Below, in pieces: positions 42,717-50,308 of a DNA stretch of 64,000 nucleotides. How positions within the stretch are numbered: position 1 is the first letter of the stretch; every line of letters starts with the position of its first letter. The position numbers and the translations under genes were made by a program. Source of the DNA: JAPHSX01 sp041554195 (GTDB taxonomy: Bacteria; Pseudomonadota; Gammaproteobacteria; Thiohalomonadales; Thiohalomonadaceae); NCBI GenBank assembly GCA_041554195.1, contig JBFFMJ010000001.1, forward strand, positions 248,001 to 312,000, written 5' to 3'. The notes under the pieces were generated by a model, which searched no databases, was not told where the DNA came from, and worked only from the letters and a program-made list of their open reading frames with translations.

Positions 42717-43580
42717 CTAACTCATCCACCCCGACAGGGTGAATAGCGCGACCAGCGACAGAAAGACCAGCACCGCTCGGCGCACCAGCGAAATGCACTC
42801 GCTCACCTGTTCACAGGCCTGGCTATTATCATCGATATCGTCCTGCTCAATACGCAGGGCACCGAAGCCGCTGGCAATAAGGATGTCGCGGCTGCTCTCA
42901 GACCAGTTATTCTGCACCTCACGCCAGCCGTGAACCGCCTCAACAAAACTGCCCGCCATGGCATAGGCGATGGCACACAGGCGCGCCGGTAACCAGACCA
43001 GCAGATAGTGCAACCGCACACCCGCCTCATATACCCCCTCTGCCTGTTCCGCCTGCTGTTGCTGTAACAGCGAGCTCAAACGGTAGAGCAGAGCCCCACC
43101 CGGCCCCAGCACCACAAACCAGAAGACAATGGCCAGCAGGCGCTCGTTCGCCTCGACAAAGATGTTTTGCATGATCCGTTTAGTCACCTCTGCCGAACAC
43201 CTTACCTCTTCGCCTCCCAACAGCTCCGAGGCGTGCCAGCAGGCCGACTCCTCATCATTCCGACTGCGGGCATCGACAAAGGCCTCCACCTCCGCCTCCA
43301 GGTCGCGTGGACCGAAACAGAAGAGCAGGATAAAGACGGCAAAGGCGAGACCAAACAGCAGCCACACACCACTCAGGTAGTAGTCGATGGCCACCACCGG
43401 GGCGATGAGCGGCAACAGCAGAAGCAGGGCACCCAACGGGCCATTGAGCCACTTTAGTTGCGCCAGGCGCGCCGCAACACGGCGATGGTAGGCATAGAAC
43501 CAGCCGAAGCGGCGCAGCTCCTCCATTGATCCGAGAAGACGTTCCACCAGCAGACTGATCAAAATTGCAATAAGGGCCAT
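42717..43580 (-). CDS. ampE: AmpE-like regulatory inner-membrane protein
   Basis: A 287-aa membrane protein with about four helices. Family features are LISLLVERLLGSMEELRRFGWF, FCFGPRDLEAEVEAF, WFVVLGPGGALLYRL and LLVWLPARLCAIAYAMAG. AmpE is a distant relative of CbiB; its molecular role near beta-lactamase signalling is unclear. It follows ampD by three bases as in enterobacteria and closes a seven-gene unit that begins with the DUF1538 pair. Confidence 0.9.
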   Translation of the reverse strand: MALIAILISLLVERLLGSMEELRRFGWFYAYHRRVAARLAQLKWLNGPLGALLLLLPLIAPVVAIDYYLSGVWLLFGLAFAVFILLFCFGPRDLEAEVEAFVDARSRNDEESACWHASELLGGEEVRCSAEVTKRIMQNIFVEANERLLAIVFWFVVLGPGGALLYRLSSLLQQQQAEQAEGVYEAGVRLHYLLVWLPARLCAIAYAMAGSFVEAVHGWREVQNNWSESSRDILIASGFGALRIEQDDIDDNSQACEQVSECISLVRRAVLVFLSLVALFTLSGWMS

Positions 43581-43583
43581 GGC

Positions 43584-44156
43584 CTAAGTGTCGGTGCTTG
43601 CCCTGCTCATTTCAAGCAGGGTGTAAAAATGGGGCCAGTCGAAGTGAGGCCCGGGGTCGGTCTTGCGACCGGGGGCGATATCGCTGTGGCCGGTAATACG
43701 CTCAGCGCTCAATTCAGGGTAGACCGTCAACAGCGCTGCAACACTCTCAGCCAACATCTGGTACTGCACCTCTTCGTAGGGCTCATCGTCCGTCCCCTCC
43801 AGCTCGATACCGATGGAAAAGTCGTTGCAACGCTCCCGCCCCTGATAGGCCGATATCCCGGCATGCCAGGCGCGTTGGTTAAAGGGGACGTACTGCACCA
43901 CCTCACCATCACGCCGAATCAGCAGGTGAGAGGAGACCCTTAGCTGGTGGATCTCAGCAAAATAGGGGTGGGCCTGCGGGTCGAGGCTATTTGTAAAGAG
44001 AGCATCAATCCACGGGCCGCCATATTCAGCGGGGGGGAGGCTGATGCCATGGATCACCAGCAGGCGCGGTTTTTCTCCCCCGGGGCGCGGGTCACAATTG
44101 GGGGAGGCGAGATAACGCACCCCCTGCATCAACCCTGCGACCTTATTCACCTTCAC
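43584..44156 (-). CDS. ampD: 1,6-anhydro-N-acetylmuramyl-L-alanine amidase AmpD
   Basis: A 190-aa cytoplasmic zinc amidase (Amidase_2). Zinc and catalytic signatures are LLVIHGISLPPAEYGG (His), GRERCNDFSIGIELEGTD (Glu) and ITGHSDIAPGRKTDPGPHFDW (His and Asp). It cleaves anhydro-muropeptides in cell-wall recycling and so keeps AmpR-type signalling low. Length matches E. coli AmpD (183). Cotranscribed with ampE. Confidence 0.96.
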   Translation of the reverse strand: MKVNKVAGLMQGVRYLASPNCDPRPGGEKPRLLVIHGISLPPAEYGGPWIDALFTNSLDPQAHPYFAEIHQLRVSSHLLIRRDGEVVQYVPFNQRAWHAGISAYQGRERCNDFSIGIELEGTDDEPYEEVQYQMLAESVAALLTVYPELSAERITGHSDIAPGRKTDPGPHFDWPHFYTLLEMSRASTDT

Positions 44157-44159
44157 TGT

Positions 44160-44513
44160 TCAGGGAGCCTCGCACGGTGGCTCGGCCAGCGCCGTCTCAA
44201 TGGCGGCCATTATGGCGGGGGGTGATGCTTCGGCCTGAATCTCGGCATGAAACTCGCCATCGTGATAGAGAAACAGCGAGGGCAGATGGAACACGTTGAA
44301 TTCGTTGGTTAATGCCATGTCGCGTTGCGCATCGACCTCAAATAAATTAAGTCCAGCAAATTCGTCGGGATGGTGCTCGAATACCCTCTTCAGCTGCTTG
44401 CACGCACCGCAGCCAGGCGAGGTAAAGGTCACCAGGCTCAGCCCCCCGGCCTCGGTCAGGGTATGGTGAAAATCAAACTGATCCAGTACCGTTATTGCCA
44501 TAGCCACATTCAC
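44160..44513 (-). CDS. Thioredoxin-fold protein with CGAC active site
   Basis: A 117-aa thioredoxin-like protein with TFTSPGCGACKQLKRVF (CxxC as CGAC rather than CGPC) and the cis-proline in FHLPSLFLY. No signal peptide, so it is cytoplasmic. Partners are unknown. The frame begins with GTG 44513; ATG 44501 (MAITVLDQF) is an alternative. It sits between the CBS gene (8-bp gap) and ampD (3-bp gap), linking the DUF1538/PII module to cell-wall recycling genes on one transcript. Confidence 0.82.
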   Translation of the reverse strand: MNVAMAITVLDQFDFHHTLTEAGGLSLVTFTSPGCGACKQLKRVFEHHPDEFAGLNLFEVDAQRDMALTNEFNVFHLPSLFLYHDGEFHAEIQAEASPPAIMAAIETALAEPPCEAP

Positions 44514-44521
44514 CCCGCCCC

Positions 44522-44941
44522 TCAGGACTCAGTTGGCACCTCACACAGCCCGCGCAGTACCATGTCGGTAAAGCTGATAATGCCGATCACCTCGCCGCCC
44601 CCATTCACTACCGGAGTGCGCGACAGACCGAAGCGGTCAAACAGACGTGCGCAGTAACGAATGTCCATGTCCGGATCGACCGTGATCACCGGCTTGGCCA
44701 TCACCTCATAGACATTAACACGCTCCGGGGCACGATCCTTGGCCAGTACATGGCGAGCGATGTCGGAGATCAGCAGCATGCCGTACTCATCATCCTCAAA
44801 ACGCTTGTTGATAATAAGACTCTTGGTCTCCACGTGTTTCATCGTTTTCAGGGCATCGGCCACCGTGGTCATACCATCGACCATATCGAACTGGGTCTTC
44901 ATCACGTGACGCACTCGTACCACTTTCTTACTTTCATTCAT
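44522..44941 (-). CDS. Protein with a CBS-domain pair
   Basis: A 139-aa protein made of two CBS motifs. The first has VRHVMKTQFDMVDGMTTVADAL and GMLLISDIARHVL; the second has VYEVMAKPVITVDPDMDIRYC and VVNGGGEVIGIISFTDMVL. Such Bateman modules bind adenine nucleotides and report energy state. One base separates it from the PII-like gene upstream. Both are small nucleotide-binding regulators placed directly behind two membrane proteins, so they likely control them. Confidence 0.9.
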   Translation of the reverse strand: MNESKKVVRVRHVMKTQFDMVDGMTTVADALKTMKHVETKSLIINKRFEDDEYGMLLISDIARHVLAKDRAPERVNVYEVMAKPVITVDPDMDIRYCARLFDRFGLSRTPVVNGGGEVIGIISFTDMVLRGLCEVPTES

Positions 44942-44942
44942 C

Positions 44943-45293
44943 TTAAATCTCCTCCTCCACAGCGGCTGTCAGCTCTTTTACCTGATGGATCACCCCCACC
45001 GCGTCCTCCACATCGAGCTGGAAAGCGATGCCGGTGCCCGGTTTCTCATCGAACTCGCCGACCTCGGCGATCTTCTCCAAAATCTTGCGACTCATGTGTT
45101 CCTCCACCAGAAACATCACCATGTCACGTTGCGTCTCCAGCGACAGGCCAAAGAAGGTCTTGCTCTTCTTTATCCCCTCGCCCCGCGCCTGGTTCAACAC
45201 CGTGGCCCCGGTGGCTCCGGCCTCGCGTGCGGCATCCAGCACCGCATCGGTTTTGTGGTCTTCGACCAGAGCGATCAACAGTTTAAAGTGCAT
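44943..45293 (-). CDS. Divergent PII-like regulatory protein
   Basis: A 116-aa protein starting MHFKLLIALVEDHKTDAVLDAAREAGATGATVLNQARG, which has the beta-alpha-beta opening of PII proteins. The T-loop stretch (EGIKKSKTFFGLSLETQRDMV) lacks the uridylylated tyrosine context of GlnB. The B-loop/C-terminal signature GDGKIF is replaced by GTGIAFQ. It is therefore a PII-like nucleotide sensor rather than GlnB or GlnK. ATG 45293 has GGAGAG upstream; the long open frame to 45791 is antisense-like overlap with the DUF1538 gene and is ignored. Spacing to both neighbours is 1-2 bases. Confidence 0.82.
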   Translation of the reverse strand: MHFKLLIALVEDHKTDAVLDAAREAGATGATVLNQARGEGIKKSKTFFGLSLETQRDMVMFLVEEHMSRKILEKIAEVGEFDEKPGTGIAFQLDVEDAVGVIHQVKELTAAVEEEI

Positions 45294-45295
45294 GC

Positions 45296-46084
45296 TTACT
45301 CTCCTGGGTTCTCCCGTCGCGCGGCGCGGCGGGCTCTCCAATGACTCAATTGGGCATAGCCCATCACCGACATGATCGGAAACAGGCTGGCAAAGGCGAT
45401 AAGCCCGAAACCGTCGAGCATCGGGCTGCGTCCCGGCACGGTGCTGGCAAGCCCCAGCCCCAGTGCGGTGACCAGCGGTACGGTAACCGTCGAGGTCGTC
45501 ACACCACCCGAATCGTAGGCCAGGGCGATGATCATCTTCGGGGCGAACAGGGTCTGAATAATCACCACCACGTAACCGGCGATGATGTAGTAGTGCAGCG
45601 GGGTGCCGCTGACGATGCGAAAGGTGCCCAGTGAGATGCCGATGGCGACACCGATAGCCACCGCGGTGCGCAAGCCGCGCACGCTGATGGCGCCACCGGA
45701 GACCTCCTGCGCCTTGATCGCCACAGCGATTAGCGAGGGCTCGGCCACGGTGGTGGAAAAACCGATGGCGAAGGCGAACAGGTACACCCACGAGTAGTCA
45801 CTCCACTGAAGAGCCCGCACCACCCCTTCGCCCAGGATAAAAGCGGGAGCAGTCAGCTGCTCGGCCATCAATTTGCCCAGCGGGAACAGCGCCTCTTCCA
45901 GCCCGATGAGGAATAGCGAAAGACCTAACAACACATAACCGAAACCGGCCAGCACGCGCCTCAGGTGGGGAATCGGGCGGCGGATAACAAAGAGCTGAAA
46001 ACCGAAGATAATCGCCGCGATGGGTAACACATCGCGTACCGTTGCCAGCACCGTTTCAAAGATAGTGTTCAGGGCATCCACCAT
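45296..46084 (-). CDS. DUF1538 family membrane protein B
   Basis: A 262-aa membrane protein with about six or seven helices. It shares with its upstream paralogue the motifs GFSTTVAEPSLIAVA, AYDSGGVTTSTVTVPLVTALG and MLDGFGLIAFASLFP. DUF1538 proteins are uncharacterised and look like transporters or channels; the Gly/Thr/Ser-rich segment inside the membrane could line a path. The ATG lies within the stop of the first copy (ATGA), which suggests equal amounts of a heteromeric complex. Its C-terminus is basic (RARRAARRENPGE). Confidence 0.85.
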   Translation of the reverse strand: MVDALNTIFETVLATVRDVLPIAAIIFGFQLFVIRRPIPHLRRVLAGFGYVLLGLSLFLIGLEEALFPLGKLMAEQLTAPAFILGEGVVRALQWSDYSWVYLFAFAIGFSTTVAEPSLIAVAIKAQEVSGGAISVRGLRTAVAIGVAIGISLGTFRIVSGTPLHYYIIAGYVVVIIQTLFAPKMIIALAYDSGGVTTSTVTVPLVTALGLGLASTVPGRSPMLDGFGLIAFASLFPIMSVMGYAQLSHWRARRAARRENPGE

Positions 46085-46818
46085 CAAATCACCATCCCGT
46101 AGCCCATGACAAAGATCATCGGTGTCAGCGAGGCAAAGGCAATCAGGCCGAAGCCGTCGACCATCGGGTTACGCCCCTTGATACTGGAGGCAAGCCCCAC
46201 CCCCAGCGCGGTCACCAGCGGTACGGTGATGGTGGAGGTGGTCACCCCGCCCGAATCATAGGCGATGCCGATGATCTCCTTGGGGGCGATGGCGGTCATC
46301 GCTACCACGCCGATATAACCGCCAATAATAAAGTACTGAATCGGCCACCCCTTAAGAATACGGAACACCCCCAGCACGATGGCAAAGCCGACGGACAGGG
46401 CCACGGTAAATCGCAGGCCGGTGGCATAGCTGTCACGGGCGGCATTGCTGCTCTCTATCATGCCACCGGCCGCCGCCACGGTGGCCGCCTCGGCCGCGAC
46501 CGCAATGAGGGCGGGCTCGGCCACGGTGGTCCCAAAACCCAGGGCGAAGGCAAAGGCCAGCAGCCAAAAGACGCTGCCCTTACGCGCAAAATCGTAGGCC
46601 ATGCTCTCACCGATGGGAAACAACCCCATCTCCAGACCCCGCACAAACAGCGTCAGCCCCAACACCACCATCACGGTGCCGTAGAGCAACTTGCCCATAT
46701 TGGGAATCGGTTGCTGTAGCACGACTAACTGAAAAAAGCCGATAACCAGAATGATCGGTAGCAGGTCTCGGATACTGTCCATAAAAGGACGAAGGATGAC
46801 GGGTACGGCGATACTCAA
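46084..46818 (-). CDS. DUF1538 family membrane protein A
   Basis: A 244-aa membrane protein, paralogue of the next gene, with GFGTTVAEPALIAVAAEA, AYDSGGVTTSTITVPLVTALG and MVDGFGLIAFASLTP. Function unknown; by architecture probably one half of a membrane transporter. It starts at TTG 46818 with GGA nine bases before. First gene of the seven-gene unit DUF1538A-DUF1538B-PII-CBS-thioredoxin-ampD-ampE. The 85-bp gap upstream is shared with the divergent protease gene. Confidence 0.85.
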   Translation of the reverse strand: MSIAVPVILRPFMDSIRDLLPIILVIGFFQLVVLQQPIPNMGKLLYGTVMVVLGLTLFVRGLEMGLFPIGESMAYDFARKGSVFWLLAFAFALGFGTTVAEPALIAVAAEAATVAAAGGMIESSNAARDSYATGLRFTVALSVGFAIVLGVFRILKGWPIQYFIIGGYIGVVAMTAIAPKEIIGIAYDSGGVTTSTITVPLVTALGVGLASSIKGRNPMVDGFGLIAFASLTPMIFVMGYGMVI

Positions 46819-46903
46819 GTGAATTCCAGCGACAATTTAAATCAGCCTGAAAGGTACACCAATGTCACCGCGCTGTTAACCGAAAAAACGGTATACTGCC
46901 GCG

Positions 46904-47452
46904 ATGAGTGAACGACCCGATCCCGCACAGACACCTCACCGTATCGGTCGGGGCATGCTGATCGTCGCCTGGGCAGCAGGCCTTGGCATGCTCAGCCTGC
47001 TGTTCAGCAATATTCTGGACAATCAGCGCAATCCCAACGCACAGTTGGAGACCCTGCATGGGGGGGATGGCAGCCGGGAGGTTCGGCTACAACGCAACCG
47101 CTACGGTCACTACCACGCCAGCGGCACCATTAACGGTGAACCGGTAGAGTTCATGCTCGATACCGGGGCCAGCGATGTCTCCATTCCCGACAGCGTGGCA
47201 CGGCGGGTAGGGCTGAAGCGCGGCGTGGCCCAGTTTTACGAAACCGCCAACGGCACCATTAAGGCCTATGCCACCACGCTCTCTAGCGTAGGGCTGGGCG
47301 AACTGGAACTACAGCGGATACGCGCCAGCATCAACCCCCACATGGAGGGCGAGACCATCCTGCTGGGGATGAGTGTGCTGAAACAGCTGGAGTTTACTCA
47401 GCGCGGCGACACCCTGATAATCCGCCAGTACTTAATCACTAATAACAAATAA
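46904..47452 (+). CDS. Retropepsin-like aspartic protease, membrane-anchored
   Basis: A 182-aa protein with one N-terminal membrane helix (about residues 17-37) and a periplasmic clan AA protease domain. The catalytic aspartate is in VEFMLDTGASDVSIP, with a flap region ETANGTIKAYATTL and the closing motif ILLGMSVLKQLEF. Such bacterial retropepsins act as dimers; substrates are mostly unknown. The ATG at 46904 has no ribosome site, and a TATACT box ends seven bases before it, so the mRNA may be leaderless. It is followed closely by the symporter gene. Confidence 0.88.
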   Translation: MSERPDPAQTPHRIGRGMLIVAWAAGLGMLSLLFSNILDNQRNPNAQLETLHGGDGSREVRLQRNRYGHYHASGTINGEPVEFMLDTGASDVSIPDSVARRVGLKRGVAQFYETANGTIKAYATTLSSVGLGELELQRIRASINPHMEGETILLGMSVLKQLEFTQRGDTLIIRQYLITNNK

Positions 47453-47465
47453 TTAGGGAGTGGAG

Positions 47466-48806
47466 ATGGAAACCATCAGCGGCCTCATCGGCCAACTCAA
47501 CTCAATCGTCTGGGGCCCGGCCATGCTGGTACTGATCCTCGGCACCGGCCTCTACCTGATGATCGGCCTCAAGGCGATGCCGCTGCACCGTATCGGCTAC
47601 GGCTTTCGCATGCTGTGGCAGGGGCGCAAGTCTGATGAAGAGGGCGATATCCCCCCCTTCCGGGCCCTGATGACCTCGCTCTCTGCCACCGTCGGCACCG
47701 GCAACATCGCCGGGGTCGCTACCGCTATCTTTATCGGCGGTCCCGGTGCCCTGTTCTGGATGTGGTGTACCGCGCTGGTGGGCATGGCCACCAAGTATGC
47801 CGAGGCAGTACTAGCGGTCCATTACCGTGAGACCGATGCCAATGGCGACCACGTCGGCGGCCCGATGTTCTATATCAAAAACGGCCTGAAGAGCCACTGG
47901 GCCTGGCTTGGCACGGCCTTCGCCATCTTCGGGGCCATCGCCGGTTTCGGTATCGGCAACACTATTCAGGCCCATTCAGTAGCCGATGCCATGAAGAGTA
48001 GTTTCGAGTTTTCAACCACCACCACGGGCATCGTAATGGCGGTGTTGGTCGCACTGGTACTACTGGGCGGCATCCGCCGCATCGCCACCGTCGCATCTGT
48101 GCTGGTACCTTTCATGGCCATCGGCTATCTGCTCGCTGGGCTAGTTGTACTGGCTCTCAATGCCAGCGCCATTCCCGATGCCATCGCTCTCATCATCAAA
48201 AACGCGTTTAACCCAACCGCCGCCACCGGAGGCTTTGCCGGTGCCAGTATTATGTTGGCTATTCAATGGGGTGTGGCCAGAGGGATCTTCTCTAACGAGG
48301 CGGGGCTGGGCAGTGCCCCCATTGCCCATGCCGCGGCAAAGACCAACAGTCCGGTACGCCAGGGTTCCATTGCCATGCTCGGTACCTTCATTGATACCCT
48401 GATCATCTGCTCCATCACCGGTCTGGTGATTGTGGTTACCGGGGTGTGGACTAGCGGGGTCGATGGTGGCCCTCTCACCGTTGCCGCCTTCGAGGCCGCC
48501 CTGCCAAATGCCGGCGGATACATTGTTACCATCGGTTTGGCGGTATTCGCCTTCACCACACTGCTCGGCTGGAGCTTCTACGGCGAAAAGTGCGTGGAGT
48601 ATCTTTTCGGTGTGAAGGCAATACTCCCCTTCCGCATCCTCTGGATCATCGCCATTCCTATTGGTGCCGGTATGGACCTTAAATTCATCTGGCTGGTGGC
48701 CGACACCCTCAACGCCCTGATGGCCCTGCCCAACCTGCTGGCACTGCTGCTGCTAAGCCCGGTGGTGTTCAAGCTGACGCGGGAGTACTTCGCCAATAAG
48801 GCCTAA
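47466..48806 (+). CDS. Sodium:alanine/glycine symporter (AGCS family)
   Basis: A 446-aa inner-membrane transporter with about 10-11 helices. AGCS signatures are LSATVGTGNIAGVATAI, MWCTALVGMATKYAEAVLAVHYRE, GGPMFYIKNGL and RGIFSNEAGLGSAPIAHAAA. It imports alanine or glycine with Na+. ATG 47466, five bases after AGGGAG, is preferred to GTG 47460. A Na+-coupled amino-acid carrier suggests a marine or brackish habitat but does not prove it. Confidence 0.93.
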   Translation: METISGLIGQLNSIVWGPAMLVLILGTGLYLMIGLKAMPLHRIGYGFRMLWQGRKSDEEGDIPPFRALMTSLSATVGTGNIAGVATAIFIGGPGALFWMWCTALVGMATKYAEAVLAVHYRETDANGDHVGGPMFYIKNGLKSHWAWLGTAFAIFGAIAGFGIGNTIQAHSVADAMKSSFEFSTTTTGIVMAVLVALVLLGGIRRIATVASVLVPFMAIGYLLAGLVVLALNASAIPDAIALIIKNAFNPTAATGGFAGASIMLAIQWGVARGIFSNEAGLGSAPIAHAAAKTNSPVRQGSIAMLGTFIDTLIICSITGLVIVVTGVWTSGVDGGPLTVAAFEAALPNAGGYIVTIGLAVFAFTTLLGWSFYGEKCVEYLFGVKAILPFRILWIIAIPIGAGMDLKFIWLVADTLNALMALPNLLALLLLSPVVFKLTREYFANKA

Positions 48807-48866
48807 TGAGTAACGCCCCACTCGAATAGTGCGGCATTTCATGCCATAGTATGAGGCACTTTCTTT

Positions 48867-48885
48867 GGCCCACCGTGTGTGGGCC
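48867..48885 (+). promoter_or_regulatory. Hairpin just upstream of the FKBP ribosome site
   Basis: GGCCCAC (48867-48873), loop CGTGT and GTGGGCC (48879-48885) form a perfect 7-bp stem in the leader between the symporter stop and the FKBP start. The FKBP ribosome site GGAG follows 11 bases later. It could be a weak terminator for the symporter or an mRNA leader element. Confidence 0.4.
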
Positions 48886-48907
48886 CAACTTATTCTGGAG
48901 AGCAACA

Positions 48908-49252
48908 ATGAGCGAAGTTACCACCAATTCCGGCCTGAAATATCAAGATACCGTCACCGGCGAAGGTGCCGAGGCGGCGGCAGGCCAGAAGGTCTCCGTC
49001 CACTACACCGGCTGGCTGGAGAATGGCAGCAAATTCGACTCCAGCAAGGACCGCAATGACCCGTTCCAGTTTAATCTTGGCGCCGGCCAGGTGATCCGCG
49101 GCTGGGACGAGGGAGTACAGGGTATGAAGATTGGCGGAACCCGCAAGCTCACCATCCCCTCGGAACTGGGCTACGGTGCCCGCGGTGCCGGTGGTGTAAT
49201 CCCACCCAACGCCACCCTGATCTTCGAAGTCGAGCTGCTGGACATCCTCTAA
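48908..49252 (+). CDS. FKBP-type peptidyl-prolyl cis-trans isomerase
   Basis: A 114-aa single-domain cytoplasmic FKBP: VSVHYTGWLENGSKFDSS, FNLGAGQVIRGWDEGVQGMKIGG and the end LGYGARGAGGVIPPNATLIFEVELL. It isomerises Xaa-Pro bonds. ATG 48908 with GGAG eight bases before it starts the domain; the frame is open to 48851 but that part is leader. It precedes nadC by three bases. Confidence 0.93.
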   Translation: MSEVTTNSGLKYQDTVTGEGAEAAAGQKVSVHYTGWLENGSKFDSSKDRNDPFQFNLGAGQVIRGWDEGVQGMKIGGTRKLTIPSELGYGARGAGGVIPPNATLIFEVELLDIL

Positions 49253-49255
49253 ACC

Positions 49256-50116
49256 GTGGCCTCTCGCACCCACCCCAACCGCACAGGAGAGATCAGTACG
49301 CAGGTGATGCTTGCGCTGGATGAGGATATCGGTGATGGCGACCTCACCGCCGAACTCATCCCTGAAAAGGCCTACTCCGAAGCGCATGTGATCAGCCGCG
49401 AGCAGGCGGTGATCTGCGGTCTGGAGTGGTTCGATGAGGTCTTTGCCCAGCTTGATGAGAGCGTTCGCATTGACTGGCAGGTGAAGGATGCAGATAGCGT
49501 CGAGCCCGATCAGCTGCTCTGCACCCTGCGCGGACCCTCCCGTGCCCTGCTTACCGGAGAGCGTACTGCGCTCAACTTCCTGCAAAGCCTATCTGGCACC
49601 GCTACCCTGGCCAGCCGTTATGCCGAGGCCGTGGCAGGTACCGGGGTAAAGGTACTGGATACCCGCAAAACCATTCCGGGCCTTCGCCTGGCACAAAAGT
49701 ACGCCGTCACCTGCGGCGGTTGCCACAACCACCGTATCGGTCTCTATGATGGAGTGTTAATCAAGGAGAACCACATTGCCGCCGCCGGCTCCATCGCCGC
49801 GGCAGTAGAAAAGGCACGCGACACCGCCCCATCCGACATTCCCGTCGAGGTGGAGGTGGAGAACCTGGATGAGGTAGAGCAGGCGCTCACTGCTGGTGCC
49901 GACATCTTGCTGCTGGACAATATGCCCCCTGAATTGCTGCGTCAGGCAGTCTCCATGAATAAAGGTCAGGCAAAACTGGAGGCATCTGGCGGCATCACGC
50001 TACAAACTATCCGCAACGTCGCTGAAACCGGCGTCGATTACATCTCAGTAGGCGCGATTACCAAAGAACTGCACGCCATCGATCTCTCGATGCGTTTCAT
50101 CAGGCTGCACGACTAA
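49256..50116 (+). CDS. nadC: Quinolinate phosphoribosyltransferase (nicotinate-nucleotide pyrophosphorylase) NadC
   Basis: A 286-aa enzyme of NAD synthesis with LDEDIGDGDLTAELIP, LLTGERTALNFLQSLSGTATLA, LDTRKTIPGLRLAQKYAVTCGGCHNHR (in parts DTRKTIPGLR and GGCHNHR) and EASGGITLQTIRNVAETGVDYISVGAIT. It converts quinolinate and PRPP to nicotinate mononucleotide, which is also the co-substrate of CobT. The start is GTG 49256, four bases after the FKBP stop. The gap to pilB (192 bp) holds an imperfect hairpin near 50134-50164 and AT-rich sequence. Confidence 0.95.
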   Translation: MASRTHPNRTGEISTQVMLALDEDIGDGDLTAELIPEKAYSEAHVISREQAVICGLEWFDEVFAQLDESVRIDWQVKDADSVEPDQLLCTLRGPSRALLTGERTALNFLQSLSGTATLASRYAEAVAGTGVKVLDTRKTIPGLRLAQKYAVTCGGCHNHRIGLYDGVLIKENHIAAAGSIAAAVEKARDTAPSDIPVEVEVENLDEVEQALTAGADILLLDNMPPELLRQAVSMNKGQAKLEASGGITLQTIRNVAETGVDYISVGAITKELHAIDLSMRFIRLHD

Positions 50117-50308
50117 AATTCTCTGCATCACAGCATGTCCGCCACATGGCATGGCGTGGGCATTGTTCAAATAACGGGTTGCCACGCACATGTTGCGAAA
50201 AACATGACCAAATCCCCATAACTCTATATTATGGCTGGAAATATTATAAAAAAGATCATAATGTTGAAATGCGTTTTACACGACTAAACAGGGTGTTGAT
50301 TTAACTAT

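Noticed and set aside
42717..43580. AmpE read as a second CbiB
   Set aside because: It is related to CbiB, but it lacks the GEPRQWHP-type motif and follows ampD directly, so AmpE is the better name.
45294..45791. Upstream extension of the PII-like frame to give 282 codons
   Set aside because: The extra part is out of frame over the DUF1538 gene and is Arg/His/Gly-rich. The PII start at 45293 has its own ribosome site.
50152..50167. Possible sigma-54 promoter (TGGCGT...TTGTT) upstream of pilB
   Set aside because: The -12 element has GT instead of the required GC, and the -24 element is imperfect.
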